Position numbers and translations under genes: made by a program. Under the pieces are notes generated by a model. The model was not told the origin of the DNA, ran no database searches, and saw only the letters and a list, made by a program, of their open reading frames with translations. Below, one piece after another: positions 49,451 to 57,733 of a stretch of 64,000 nt of DNA (position 1 is its first letter; each line of letters opens with the position of its first letter). This stretch comes from Actinomycetota bacterium (lineage in GTDB: Bacteria > Actinomycetota > Actinomycetes > Actinomycetales > Microbacteriaceae), in NCBI GenBank assembly GCA_030838475.1, contig JAUZFP010000094.1, positions 20,469-84,468 of the forward strand. The letters are read 5' to 3'.

Positions 49451-50167
49451 AAGGGCTCCGAGAAGATTCGGCAGCTCTTCGAGCGAGGAGATCACCCAGA
49501 CGCCCGCCGCAACCGCCTCGGCCGCCGCATCCGGGCCTGTCTTCGTCGAGCGGTTCAGCCAGACACCGGTGAGTCCGGCGCCCACCGCCCCGATCGCGTC
49601 GGTGTTCAACCGGTCACCGACGTACGCCGCCTCGGCCGGGTCGACGCCGAAGACGGCGCAGGCGTGCAGAAAGATACTCGGGTCGGGTTTCACCGCGCCG
49701 AAATCGCCGGACGTGATCACGTGCTCGAAGTACGGGGTAAGACCAAGCGCGTCGAGCTTGGGCTGCTGGAAGTGGGTGACCCCGTTCGTGATTATTCCGA
49801 GCCGATATCCGCTCAGTGCCGTGAGGGCGGGGAGGGCGTCCTCGTGGAGGGTCCACGCCGAGCGATAGGCGTGCAGGTACTCCTCGAACCATCTCTCCGC
49901 GGCGGCGTCGCTCTCCGGCGTCATGCCATACGGGGACAGGAAGTCGCGAGCTCGGGATCGGCGCTGGCCGAGATAGTCGAGCCGCCCGGCGAGGTAGCTC
50001 GAGTAATGGAGCTCTTCGAGCTCGGTCCAGCGGGCGGCTTCCGCAGCATCGCGCGTGGGATCCGCCACGACGCCCATCTCTCGAAGGTGGGCGATCACGC
50101 CCTCCTCGACCGCTCGTCGATGCGCGAAAAGCGTATCGTCAAGGTCGAACAGCACCACGGAGATCAT
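49445..50167 (-). CDS. HAD-superfamily hydrolase
   Basis: 240 residues from ATG 50167 (AGGA eight bases upstream). HAD motifs I (VVLFDLDDTLFAH), II (GIITNGVTHFQQPKLDALG), III (Lys in GAVKPDPSIF) and IV (AYVGDRLNTDAIGAVGAG) are complete, giving a subfamily IA phosphatase with a helical cap. Resembles YjjG-like nucleotidases; the substrate is not certain. Divergent from the methyltransferase, only 23 bp between start codons. Confidence 0.88.
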   Translation of the reverse strand: MISVVLFDLDDTLFAHRRAVEEGVIAHLREMGVVADPTRDAAEAARWTELEELHYSSYLAGRLDYLGQRRSRARDFLSPYGMTPESDAAAERWFEEYLHAYRSAWTLHEDALPALTALSGYRLGIITNGVTHFQQPKLDALGLTPYFEHVITSGDFGAVKPDPSIFLHACAVFGVDPAEAAYVGDRLNTDAIGAVGAGLTGVWLNRSTKTGPDAAAEAVAAGVWVISSLEELPNLLGALA

Positions 50168-50190
50168 CTGACCATCCTGAGGGAGATTCT

Positions 50191-50979
50191 GTGCCAACGA
50201 GACCACATTCGGACGGCAGCGCAGGAGACGTCGACTACGAGCCGCTCGCGGGCGGCTATGCCAGCTATCGCCGACCGGATCCGCGCATCGAACGCGCCAT
50301 TGCGGAGGCCCTCGCAGGCTCGCGAACCGTGCTCAATGTCGGGGCGGGCGCCGGATCTTACGAACCGCTCGATCGTGAGGTGACGGCCGTCGAGCCGAGC
50401 GCATCCATGCGTGCGCAACGGCCGGCGGAGAGACCGGCTATCGATGCGACCGCGGAGTCGTTGCCGTTTAACGACGACACCTTCGACGCCAGCATGGCGA
50501 CCTTCTCCGTGCACCAGTGGTCGGATGTCGAGGCCGGCCTCAGGGAAATGCGGCGCGTCACCCGCGGCCCGGTGGCCATCCTGACCGGGGATCCCGCGAC
50601 GATCGAGCAATTCTGGCTGACGGACTATGCGCCCGAGGTCATGGCGACCGAGGCGTCGCGGTACCCCGCGATCGATCGCATCGCGGACGCCCTCGGCGGC
50701 GACGTCGACGTTGTGGTCGTGCCGATCCCGGTCGACTGCATCGATGGTTTCAACCAGGCCTATTACGGTCGTCCCGAGCTCCTGCTCGATGCGGGGGCCC
50801 GCGCGGCCAACTCGGCGTGGACCTTTGTCGGCCCGGATGTTGAGGCACGGTTTGTGCGGAAGCTAGCCGCCGATCTCGACTCCGGAGCGTGGGACGAGAA
50901 GTATGGTCAGCTTCGCGAGCAACGCGAGTTCGACGGTGCGCTGCGCCTCGTCGTCGCTAGACCGGCCAGCCGGGCTTAG
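50191..50979 (+). CDS. Class I SAM-dependent methyltransferase
   Basis: 262 residues from GTG 50191 (GGGAGA upstream). Motif I is VLNVGAGAGSYEP, followed by VTAVEPSASMRAQ, PFNDDTFDASMATFSVHQW and the post-SAM helix GLREMRRVTRGPVAI. This is a Methyltransf_11-type enzyme, probably acting on a small molecule. The end overlaps the convergent GNAT gene by 23 bases. Confidence 0.87.
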   Translation: MPTRPHSDGSAGDVDYEPLAGGYASYRRPDPRIERAIAEALAGSRTVLNVGAGAGSYEPLDREVTAVEPSASMRAQRPAERPAIDATAESLPFNDDTFDASMATFSVHQWSDVEAGLREMRRVTRGPVAILTGDPATIEQFWLTDYAPEVMATEASRYPAIDRIADALGGDVDVVVVPIPVDCIDGFNQAYYGRPELLLDAGARAANSAWTFVGPDVEARFVRKLAADLDSGAWDEKYGQLREQREFDGALRLVVARPASRA

Positions 50980-51472
50980 GCTCGCGCGAGTCTGCCTTCG
51001 CCAGTGTCGCCCGCCACGCCGGCGGATGATCGCCGTCGCGGTTGGCGAAGATCGCCGTGCCCTCGCCCAGGAAGCGAAAACCCGTCTTGCGTGCGACGGC
51101 GACGGACGATGCATTGCCGATCATGCACTCCCAAATCACATCGGAGTCAATGCGTTCGAAGATCCAGTCGAGGATGACGGTGACCGCCTCGGGCATGTAA
51201 CCCTGGCCGCGGTGGGGTGCCCCAAGCCAGAACCCGATGTCCCTTCCACCGGTTCGGTACCCGACGACGCCAATCAGTTGACCGTCACGGCGCAGCGCCC
51301 AGGTGTATTCGGACTCGTCATCCCACCACCGCGGCACCAGTTCGCCGAGAAATACCTCGGCGTCGTGGCGCTCGTAGGGCCACGGCGTGACCATGTATTC
51401 CTCGAACACCGGGTCCTGGCAGTACTCCGTCACCAGGTCGACGTCGCGCAGGGTGGGCTGATCGAGTACCAA
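50957..51472 (-). CDS. GNAT-family N-acetyltransferase
   Basis: 171 residues from TTG 51472. The RimJ-like fold is visible: LDQPTLRDVDLVTEYC, YTWALRRDGQLIGVVGYR, DIGFWLGAPHRGQGYMPEAV (acetyl-CoA loop) and GNASSVAVARKTGFRFLGE. Codons upstream (ALRTAR) extend the family N-terminus but no ATG/GTG is in frame there, so the true start is uncertain. Lies between trpS and the methyltransferase. Substrate unknown. Confidence 0.82.
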   Translation of the reverse strand: MVLDQPTLRDVDLVTEYCQDPVFEEYMVTPWPYERHDAEVFLGELVPRWWDDESEYTWALRRDGQLIGVVGYRTGGRDIGFWLGAPHRGQGYMPEAVTVILDWIFERIDSDVIWECMIGNASSVAVARKTGFRFLGEGTAIFANRDGDHPPAWRATLAKADSREPKPGWPV

Positions 51473-51489
51473 TCGGGCGGTACGGAGTG

Positions 51490-52506
51490 CTACCGGCTTC
51501 GTGGGCGGCGGAGGAGCCCGACACGGTCGTACACGGTTTCGAGCTTCGGCTGCGCGATGGCGAGGGCGCGCTCCGCGTTATTGCCGAGGATGCGGTCGAG
51601 CTCGGCCGGGTCCTCAAGCAACTCGAGCGCGCGAGTGCGCATGGGCTCGAACGTCGCGACCACCGCATCCGCGACGGTGGTCTTGAGGTCGCCATAACCC
51701 TTGCCAACGAACGACTCCTCGAGGACGGGCACCGGCTCATCGGTGAACGCGGACAGGATCGTCAGAAGGTTGGACACTCCGGGTTTCGCGCCGCGGTCGA
51801 ATCGGATCTCCCGATCGTCGTCGGTAACGGCCGACTTGATCTTCTTGGCGGTCACGGCCGGTTCGTCCAGCATCCAGACAACGCCCGCGTCCGAGGCGGC
51901 CGACTTGCTCATCTTGGCGGTCGGGTTTTGCAGGTCGTAGATGCGAGCGGTCTCCTTCATGATGACCGCCTCCGGCACAACGAACGTCTCGCCGAAGCGG
52001 GAGTTGAACCGGCCCGCGAGATCCCGGGTGAGCTCGACGTGCTGCTTCTGGTCATCACCGACGGGGACGACGACGGTGTCGTAGAGCAGGATGTCCGCAG
52101 CCATCAGCGTCGGGTAGGCGAACAGACCGACCGAGGCGGAGTCGGTGCCCGACCGGGCCGCCTTGTCCTTGAACTGGGTCATCCGGCTCGCCTCGCCGAA
52201 TCCCGTGATGGTGTTGAGGATCCACGCCAGCTGCGAATGCGCGGGAACGTGCGACTGCACGAACAGGATCGACTTCTCCGGGTCGATGCCCGCCGCGATG
52301 TACTGGGCGGCCGTCTTGCGCGTCTGCTCGGCGAGGAGCTTCGGGTCCTGCGGCACGGTGAGCGCGTGCAGGTCAACGACGCAGAAGATCGCGTCGTTCG
52401 TGACCTGCATCTCCCGCCACTGCAGCAGGGCGCCGATGTAGTTGCCGATCTGGAGTGAATCGGCCGACGGTTGCATGCCGGAGAAGAGGCGGGGCGCGGT
52501 GCTCAT
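51490..52506 (-). CDS. trpS: Tryptophanyl-tRNA synthetase
   Basis: Charges tRNA-Trp. 338 residues with the class I signatures: HIGH-like GNYIGAL after [12 protein letters not shown], and KMSKS in [15 protein letters not shown]. Also [18 protein letters not shown]. Length fits bacterial TrpRS. No leader peptide or T-box was found upstream. Confidence 0.96.
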   Translation of the reverse strand: MSTAPRLFSGMQPSADSLQIGNYIGALLQWREMQVTNDAIFCVVDLHALTVPQDPKLLAEQTRKTAAQYIAAGIDPEKSILFVQSHVPAHSQLAWILNTITGFGEASRMTQFKDKAARSGTDSASVGLFAYPTLMAADILLYDTVVVPVGDDQKQHVELTRDLAGRFNSRFGETFVVPEAVIMKETARIYDLQNPTAKMSKSAASDAGVVWMLDEPAVTAKKIKSAVTDDDREIRFDRGAKPGVSNLLTILSAFTDEPVPVLEESFVGKGYGDLKTTVADAVVATFEPMRTRALELLEDPAELDRILGNNAERALAIAQPKLETVYDRVGLLRRPRSR

Positions 52507-52575
52507 GCCTGTAAGTCTTTCAGGTTCTCGGATCGAGCTTGTCGAGATTACGCGGTCGAGATCTCGGTCGGACGG

Positions 52576-53427
52576 TTACACGGCATAGTCGACCACGACG
52601 GGCGTGTGGTCGCTAAAGCGCTCCTCGTAGGTCGCGGCCTTGTCGACGGCATAGTTGGTGACCGTCGCCGCGAGCGCGGGGGAGGCGAGCTGGTAGTCGA
52701 TGCGCCAGCCGGTGTCGTTCGGGAAGGCCTGGCCGCGCCAGCTCCACCAGGTGTACGGCCCGTCGACCTCTCCCGCCCACTTGCGGCCGACATCCACCCA
52801 GCCGAGCCCGGCGCCGTTGTTGTATTCGGGGTCGTCCTCCGCGCCGACGAAGCGGTCCCAGTAGGCGCGCTCCTCGGGCAGGAATCCGGCCGACTTCTGG
52901 TTGCCGCGCCAGTTCTTGATGTCGAGCTTGCGGTGGCCGACATTGAGGTCACCGAGGATGACCGCGTACTTGCCATCCGCGGCGAGCTCGGGCATCCGAG
53001 CCTCCATCGCGTCGAGAAATTTGTACTTCTCGACCTGCTTCGGGGTGCCGGCCTCCCCGGAGTGAACGTAGGTGGAGACGACCGTCACGACCTGGTCGCC
53101 CACCTCGTAGTCGGCCTCCAGCCAGCGTCCCGCGCTGTCGAAGTCGTCGTCGCCGAGTGTTACGCGATGAATCGACGCCCCACGGTGTTTGGAGGACCCG
53201 GCTCGAGACGCGAGGGCAACGCCCGCGCGCCCCTTCGCCGTTGCGGCGTCGTGCAGGATGTCCCATTCCGGCCCCAGCAGGTCCTCCAGATCCTGAGTGG
53301 ATGCCCGCACCTCCTGGATTGCCAGGATGTCGACCTCCCGGCCGTCGAGCCAGGTCGCCATACCCCGGCGATATGCGGCGCGGACGCCGTTCGTGTTGAT
53401 GGTCGCGATGCGGAGGGGGTTGGCCAT
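52576..53427 (-). CDS. xth: Exodeoxyribonuclease III
   Basis: AP endonuclease/3'-exonuclease of the EEP fold. 283 residues from ATG 53427: LRIATINTNGVRAAYRRGM, DILAIQEVRA (metal-binding Glu), YAVILGDLNVGHRKLDIKNW and the catalytic His in FSDHTPVVVDYAV. A TTG two codons upstream is less likely because a TAAACT -10 sits six bases before the ATG. Nine bases downstream of the yihY stop. Confidence 0.92.
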   Translation of the reverse strand: MANPLRIATINTNGVRAAYRRGMATWLDGREVDILAIQEVRASTQDLEDLLGPEWDILHDAATAKGRAGVALASRAGSSKHRGASIHRVTLGDDDFDSAGRWLEADYEVGDQVVTVVSTYVHSGEAGTPKQVEKYKFLDAMEARMPELAADGKYAVILGDLNVGHRKLDIKNWRGNQKSAGFLPEERAYWDRFVGAEDDPEYNNGAGLGWVDVGRKWAGEVDGPYTWWSWRGQAFPNDTGWRIDYQLASPALAATVTNYAVDKAATYEERFSDHTPVVVDYAV

Positions 53428-53433
53428 GCCCAA

Positions 53434-53439
53434 AGTTTA
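53434..53439 (-). promoter_or_regulatory. Candidate -10 for a leaderless xth transcript
   Basis: TAAACT on the minus strand, containing the TAA stop of the preceding yihY gene, ends six bases before the xth ATG at 53427. Confidence 0.4.
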
Positions 53440-54399
53440 CTGAGCGCTCCCGACGTCGGCTGGTTCGGTGGGTCGTCGCGAGTGGTCCATCGCGCCGGGC
53501 GCGAGGCCGCGATCATCCATCGCAACGCTCACCCACGACGCAGACAGGAGGATGACCTGGCAGACGAAGTTGAAGAAGATAAGGAGGCCAAGGATGACCG
53601 CGAACGAGGCGAGCAGCGGGTTGTTCTTGGACACCCCGAGGAGGCTCCCGCCGAGCACCTTGAGCGCACCGAGGGCGATCGCGCCGACGACCACGCCGCC
53701 GAGGAGGCGACGCCACGGAATTCGCACGCCCGAGAGCACGCGGAAGAGGGCGCCGAGGATGGCTGCATCGAGGAAGAACGACAGCGTGATGGTGACCGAC
53801 TTACCGGCGACGTTGGCGGCCAGCGAGTGCGGACTGATGCCGAGCAGGTCGAGGCCGAAGCCGGTTGCGGCGGATCCGGCGACGGACAGCGCCGCCGACA
53901 CTATGAGCGCCAGACTGAAGCCGAGAGCGACACCGAGGTCGCGCAGCTTGAGCAGAAAGAAGTTCGTCTTCGACTGCGGTACTCCGAAGATGATGCGGAT
54001 CGCCGTCCGAGCCGAACCGAGCCAGCCGACGGCCGTGATCAGCACCCCGGCGAGCGCGATGAGCCCTGAGAACGTAAACGTTCCGGCGCTGAGCAGGACC
54101 TTCGGGTCGATCGCGCCAGAGCCCGATGACGACTTGATGAGCCCGGGCACACTGTCGGCGAGAAAATCGATGAGTGGTTTCTGGAGGTGCGTGTCGCCGG
54201 CGACCACAAGGCCGATGACGGAAAAGGTCACCCAGACGGCGGCGAAGACGGCAAAAATCGCCTGAAAGGCGAGACCACTCGCGAGGAGGGCGCCCTGCGC
54301 GTTCGAGTAGTAGAGGAATACCCGCACCACGAACAGTTTCCTGACCCACCCAATGAGGGGGGCAAACCTGCTCGGCTTTCTGGGATTCGGCTTGGCCAC
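53437..54399 (-). CDS. YihY/BrkB-family membrane protein
   Basis: 320 residues with six hydrophobic segments (QAIFAVFAAVWVTFSVIG, FTFSGLIALAGVLITAVGWL, LGFSLALIVSAALSVAGSA, VVVGAIALGALKVLGGSLLG, VILGLLIFFNFVCQVILLSA). The family was once called RNase BN by mistake; its role is unknown. N- and C-termini are cytoplasmic. Directly upstream of xth. Confidence 0.87.
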   Translation of the reverse strand: MAKPNPRKPSRFAPLIGWVRKLFVVRVFLYYSNAQGALLASGLAFQAIFAVFAAVWVTFSVIGLVVAGDTHLQKPLIDFLADSVPGLIKSSSGSGAIDPKVLLSAGTFTFSGLIALAGVLITAVGWLGSARTAIRIIFGVPQSKTNFFLLKLRDLGVALGFSLALIVSAALSVAGSAATGFGLDLLGISPHSLAANVAGKSVTITLSFFLDAAILGALFRVLSGVRIPWRRLLGGVVVGAIALGALKVLGGSLLGVSKNNPLLASFAVILGLLIFFNFVCQVILLSASWVSVAMDDRGLAPGAMDHSRRPTEPADVGSAQ

Positions 54400-54463
54400 A
54401 CCTCAACCCTAGCCAGCGAAAACCCCTGATCCCATGCGGTTCGGCCCGCGCACCGTTACCCAA

Positions 54464-54486
54464 TTGAGACATTCGCGAGGTCTCAA
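54464..54486. promoter_or_regulatory. Inverted repeat upstream of the fused sigma factor
   Basis: TTGAGAC (54464-54470) and GTCTCAA (54480-54486) are a perfect 7-bp inverted repeat with a 9-bp spacer, about 110 bp before the sigma-factor start. It may be an operator or part of an autoregulated promoter region. Confidence 0.4.
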
Positions 54487-54593
54487 CGTCGTCATAGCGG
54501 GGCGGCCCGCCAGTCTCTATTACTGACGGGTCACCTATTGGTGTTCGTCATCTCAAGAGGGACAATTGAAAGGTCCTAAGGCGGATCAGGGGG

Positions 54594-56180
54594 ATGAGCG
54601 AAACTGACACGGGGTTAACCACCTCAGACGAAGAACTAATAGCGAACGCGCGGTCGGGGGACCAGGGCGCGTTTGCTGAGTTGTGGCGCCGTCATTATCG
54701 CTCGGGGGCACGCGTTGCCCGCCAGTTCACCTCGTCGATCGATGCGGACGATCTCGTATCTGAGGCGTACACACGCATCTACCAGCGAGTACTGGCGGGC
54801 GGCGGCCCCTCCGGAGCATTCCGCCCCTACCTCTATACGACCATCCGAAATCTCGCATCCACGTGGGGCGCAAAGTCACGCGACGTGCAGGTGGATGACA
54901 TTGCAGACTACGAAGACCCGTCAACGATCGATGATCCGGTCGCCGTTGCTCTCGACCGCACGCTCACGGCGCGAGCCTTCCGATCTTTGCCGGAGCGCTG
55001 GCAATCGGTCCTCTGGTACACCGAGGTCGAGGGAATGGACCCTCACGAGGTCGCTCCGATCCTCGGGATGAGTGCGAACGGTGTCGCCGCGCTGAGCTAT
55101 CGCGCTCGCGAGGGCCTGCGTAAGGCGTGGCTGCAGGCGCATGTCTCAGAGCCGGGAACATCCGAGGCCTGCAAGTGGACCATCGCCCGACTGGGCGACA
55201 ACGCGCGTCACAGCCTGACTGCGCGCGAGCAGGAGAAGCTGTCCGACCATCTGGCCACGTGCACGAAGTGCGCGATCGTCAGCGAAGAAGTCGACGAGGT
55301 CGGCTCGCACCTGGCGATGGTGCTTTTGCCCATCATGCTGGGTGCCGGCGTTGGTGGCATCCTCCTCGCCAGCCTGACCCACGCGGGTGCGGCCACCGCG
55401 ACCGCTGCCGCGAGCGCACTGCCCGCGGTCCCTGCCTCCTTCGCCGTCATGGCGGCGCCCGCTGCCTTCGCGCCGGCCGTGACCACCGGGCTCGCCCTTG
55501 GCTCGGCGACCGGCGTGAGCGCGCTCGTTGGTACCGTCGCCGTCGTCGCGGCGATCGGTGGCAGTGCGGTACTCGGACTTGGCGGCGCCGGAACACAGAA
55601 TGGCGCCAGCCCGGGGGACTCGGTGCCCACGCCGGTGCCCAGCTCCTCAACATCGACCGACCTCGGCGCGGCATTCCGCACGGACCAGGGATCCAGGACC
55701 GGTCTCGTCGGGGATCTCCTCGGCGGCGCAACCGGTGGCGACACCACGGGTAGCACCGGTCTCGCCGGCCTGACGGGTACCGTCAACGGCCTCACCGGTG
55801 GTCTCGGCAAGACAGTGGGCGGCGTGGTCGACGGCCTCGACAACAACGTGGTCGCACCGCTCCTCGGTGCACTGACTCCCGGTGCGTCGCCAACGGGGCA
55901 AGCCGCCCCGGGCGGCGCTCCGGTGACCGCCGTCGTCCAGCTCGGCGGCTCGGGCACGCCGGGCGCGACCGTCGCCGTGCAGGCGGCGGGAGTCGTCTAC
56001 GCGACGACGAAAGTCGCCTCGAACGGCAAGTGGTCGGTGCAGATCGATGCACTGCCAACGACAACCGGCACGCTTAACGTCACCCAGACGCTCACCCTGC
56101 TGGGCATCACGCTACCGATCAACCTGCCGCTCACCCTGAACACGGGGCCGCTGGGCATCGTCGTGCACCTGCTCAATTAG
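54594..56180 (+). CDS. ECF sigma factor fused to zinc-binding anti-sigma-like, membrane and extracellular domains
   Basis: 528 residues. Residues 1-190 are an ECF sigma factor: region 2 (GDQGAFAELWRRHYRSG, IDADDLVSEAYTRIYQ) and region 4 (SLPERWQSVLWYTEVEGM, ILGMSANGVAALSYRAREGL). Then HLATCTKC (His219, Cys223, Cys226) matches the HxxxCxxC zinc motif of anti-sigma factors. Hydrophobic segments follow (about 235-262 and 290-325), a Gly/Ser/Thr-rich stretch, and a C-terminal extracellular Ig-like domain (VVQLGGSGTPGATVAVQAAG). Sigma factor and anchor are thus one chain; release probably needs proteolysis. No separate anti-sigma gene is adjacent. Confidence 0.85.
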   Translation: MSETDTGLTTSDEELIANARSGDQGAFAELWRRHYRSGARVARQFTSSIDADDLVSEAYTRIYQRVLAGGGPSGAFRPYLYTTIRNLASTWGAKSRDVQVDDIADYEDPSTIDDPVAVALDRTLTARAFRSLPERWQSVLWYTEVEGMDPHEVAPILGMSANGVAALSYRAREGLRKAWLQAHVSEPGTSEACKWTIARLGDNARHSLTAREQEKLSDHLATCTKCAIVSEEVDEVGSHLAMVLLPIMLGAGVGGILLASLTHAGAATATAAASALPAVPASFAVMAAPAAFAPAVTTGLALGSATGVSALVGTVAVVAAIGGSAVLGLGGAGTQNGASPGDSVPTPVPSSSTSTDLGAAFRTDQGSRTGLVGDLLGGATGGDTTGSTGLAGLTGTVNGLTGGLGKTVGGVVDGLDNNVVAPLLGALTPGASPTGQAAPGGAPVTAVVQLGGSGTPGATVAVQAAGVVYATTKVASNGKWSVQIDALPTTTGTLNVTQTLTLLGITLPINLPLTLNTGPLGIVVHLLN

Positions 56181-56253
56181 TTTCCGGCGCCGCGTCATAG
56201 CGGCAGGTGGTTGCCGTCTCTTCGATAGGAGCATCGTTCCCAGAACGGTGATC

Positions 56254-56380
56254 CTCGTTCCGTGGCGCCACGGAACGAGCAGTAACCCGGCCATGGGCGC
56301 CCAGGCTCATGGCCGGGCTCCCGCGACCGCCGCACTTTGTTGACCGCGCGTGCCCTGTAACCCATGCGCGGTCAACAAAC
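56254..56380. repeat. Three strong palindromes in a 302-bp gap
   Basis: The 56181-56482 gap holds no gene. It contains a perfect 26-base palindrome at 56254-56279 (arm CTCGTTCCGTGGC), a 10-bp hairpin CCCGGCCATG/CATGGCCGGG (56286-56295, 56308-56317) and a 14-bp inverted repeat TTTGTTGACCGCGC/GCGCGGTCAACAAA (56337-56350, 56367-56380). The first may terminate the sigma-factor message; the last ends in T/A runs and could act in both directions. Confidence 0.75.
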
Positions 56381-56400
56381 CGCAGCATGGTTCACCGAAT

Positions 56401-56434
56401 TAACCGAGGACGATGTCTACCTTGTTGGGGTTGC
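56401..56434. repeat. Copy of the sdhB 3' end (left repeat)
   Basis: 34 bases, one mismatch from 56951-56984. In the minus-strand sdhB frame it would encode NPNKVDIVLG and a stop, but here it is detached from sdhB and precedes the lipoprotein gene. Confidence 0.9.
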
Positions 56435-56482
56435 GCCCAATCGTCACAAGTGAGCCCCCGTCGGGATGCCAGACTTCGGAGT

Positions 56483-56953
56483 GTGAAGAAGCGGGGCTGG
56501 TCCAATGCTTCTGCGGTTGCGCTCGCGCTGTGCGTGACTCTTGCGCTGGCCGGGTGCGAGAACTTTGGGAATGGCCCGATCTCGATACAACGCTCTGGTT
56601 CTCACGTGGTTTTTGCAGTCTGCGCCGAGATCGATGTAATCAGCGTTTCCGGTGAATACTCTTCGACACCACAGAGCAAGGACTTCGTCAAGTTCATCGA
56701 CGAGCAGGGCGATTCTCCACTCGCGTTCCAGGCGACTTGGAACACGGGCGATGGCGTGCCCAACCTAAATCCCAAAGTCCTGACGGATCCACCGGTCAAG
56801 CCCAATACGAACATTGATGTCGTGCTGAACGCGAGCGACCCGAAAGACGGGTTCGACGGCGTTTTCACGGTGCCGCCCAAAGGGCTCTCAAGCACGAAAT
56901 GGTTGCACCCGGACGGCACGCAAACCACCGCCCCATGCACGGGCGTCAGCTAA
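56483..56953 (+). CDS. Small lipoprotein between sdhB repeats
   Basis: 156 residues from GTG 56483 (VKKRGWSNASAVALALC). Lipobox LALAGCEN. The mature part contains VFAVCAEIDVISVSGEY, FQATWNTGDGVPN and a C-terminal PDGTQTTAPCTG; two cysteines may pair. No family recognised. The gene lies wholly inside a 550-bp unit bounded by a 34-bp direct repeat of the sdhB 3' end, and its TAA stop is the first three bases of the right repeat. This suggests acquisition by insertion or duplication. Confidence 0.75.
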   Translation: MKKRGWSNASAVALALCVTLALAGCENFGNGPISIQRSGSHVVFAVCAEIDVISVSGEYSSTPQSKDFVKFIDEQGDSPLAFQATWNTGDGVPNLNPKVLTDPPVKPNTNIDVVLNASDPKDGFDGVFTVPPKGLSSTKWLHPDGTQTTAPCTGVS

Positions 56954-57729
56954 CCGAGGACGATGTCTACCTTGTTCGGGTTGCCCTTGAGGATGGCCTG
57001 CTTGACCTCGGAGATCGCTTTAGTGACCTCGATACCGCGCGGGCAAGCATCCGTGCAGTTGAAGGTCGTGCGGCAACGCCAGACGCCCTCCTTGTCGTTG
57101 AGGATGTCCAGGCGGACCTGGGCGCCCTCGTCGCGGGAGTCGAAGATGAAGCGGTGCGCGTTGACGATCGCAGCGGGGCCGAAGTACTGGCCGTCCGTCC
57201 AGAACACGGGGCAGCTCGACGTGCACGCTGCACACAGGATGCACTTGGTCGTGTCGTCAAAGCGCTCGCGCTGGGCGACCGATTGCAGGCGCTCCTTGTC
57301 GGGCTTCGACGACGCGATCAGGAACGGCTGCACCGCCTTGAAGGACTCGAAGAACGGGTCCATGTTGACGATCAGGTCCTTCTCGAGCGGGAGACCCTTG
57401 ATCGCCTCGACGTAGATCGGCTTCGAGATGTCGAGGTCTTTGAGCAGCGTCTTGCAGGCGAGGCGGTTGCGACCGTTGATGCGCATCGCGTCTGAGCCGC
57501 AGACGCCGTGGGCGCAGCTGCGCCGGAACGACAGCGAGCCGTCGACCTCCCACTTGATCTTGTGGAGAGCGTCGAGCACGCGGTCGGTGCCGTACATCTG
57601 GAGGTCGAAGTCCTGCCAGTACGGCTCGGCATCCACATCCGGGTCGTAGCGACGAACGATCAGGGTCACCGTGAAGCTCGGAACCTCGGGCGCCGCGCTG
57701 GACGTGCCCTCGAGCGTTGCTGTGCTCAT
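56950..57729 (-). CDS. sdhB: Succinate dehydrogenase iron-sulfur subunit
   Basis: Carries electrons from SdhA to the membrane quinone site. 259 residues. The [2Fe-2S] cysteines lie in FRRSCAHGVCGSDAM and ACKTL; the [4Fe-4S] and [3Fe-4S] clusters in CILCAACTSSCPVFW and FNCTDACPRGIEVTKAI. Last gene of sdhCDAB. Its stop overlaps the convergent lipoprotein stop by four bases, and its last 33 coding bases are repeated at 56401-56434. Confidence 0.96.
   Translation of the reverse strand: MSTATLEGTSSAAPEVPSFTVTLIVRRYDPDVDAEPYWQDFDLQMYGTDRVLDALHKIKWEVDGSLSFRRSCAHGVCGSDAMRINGRNRLACKTLLKDLDISKPIYVEAIKGLPLEKDLIVNMDPFFESFKAVQPFLIASSKPDKERLQSVAQRERFDDTTKCILCAACTSSCPVFWTDGQYFGPAAIVNAHRFIFDSRDEGAQVRLDILNDKEGVWRCRTTFNCTDACPRGIEVTKAISEVKQAILKGNPNKVDIVLG
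56951..56984. repeat. sdhB 3' end (right repeat)
   Basis: Direct-repeat partner of 56401-56434, exactly 550 bp away; the single difference is G56427 versus C56977. It overlaps the last codons and stop of sdhB and the lipoprotein stop. Confidence 0.9.
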
Positions 57730-57733
57730 CGTC

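Noticed and set aside
56254..56380. CRISPR array or tRNA-like structure
   Set aside because: The palindromes differ from one another in sequence and spacing, and no cloverleaf can be drawn.
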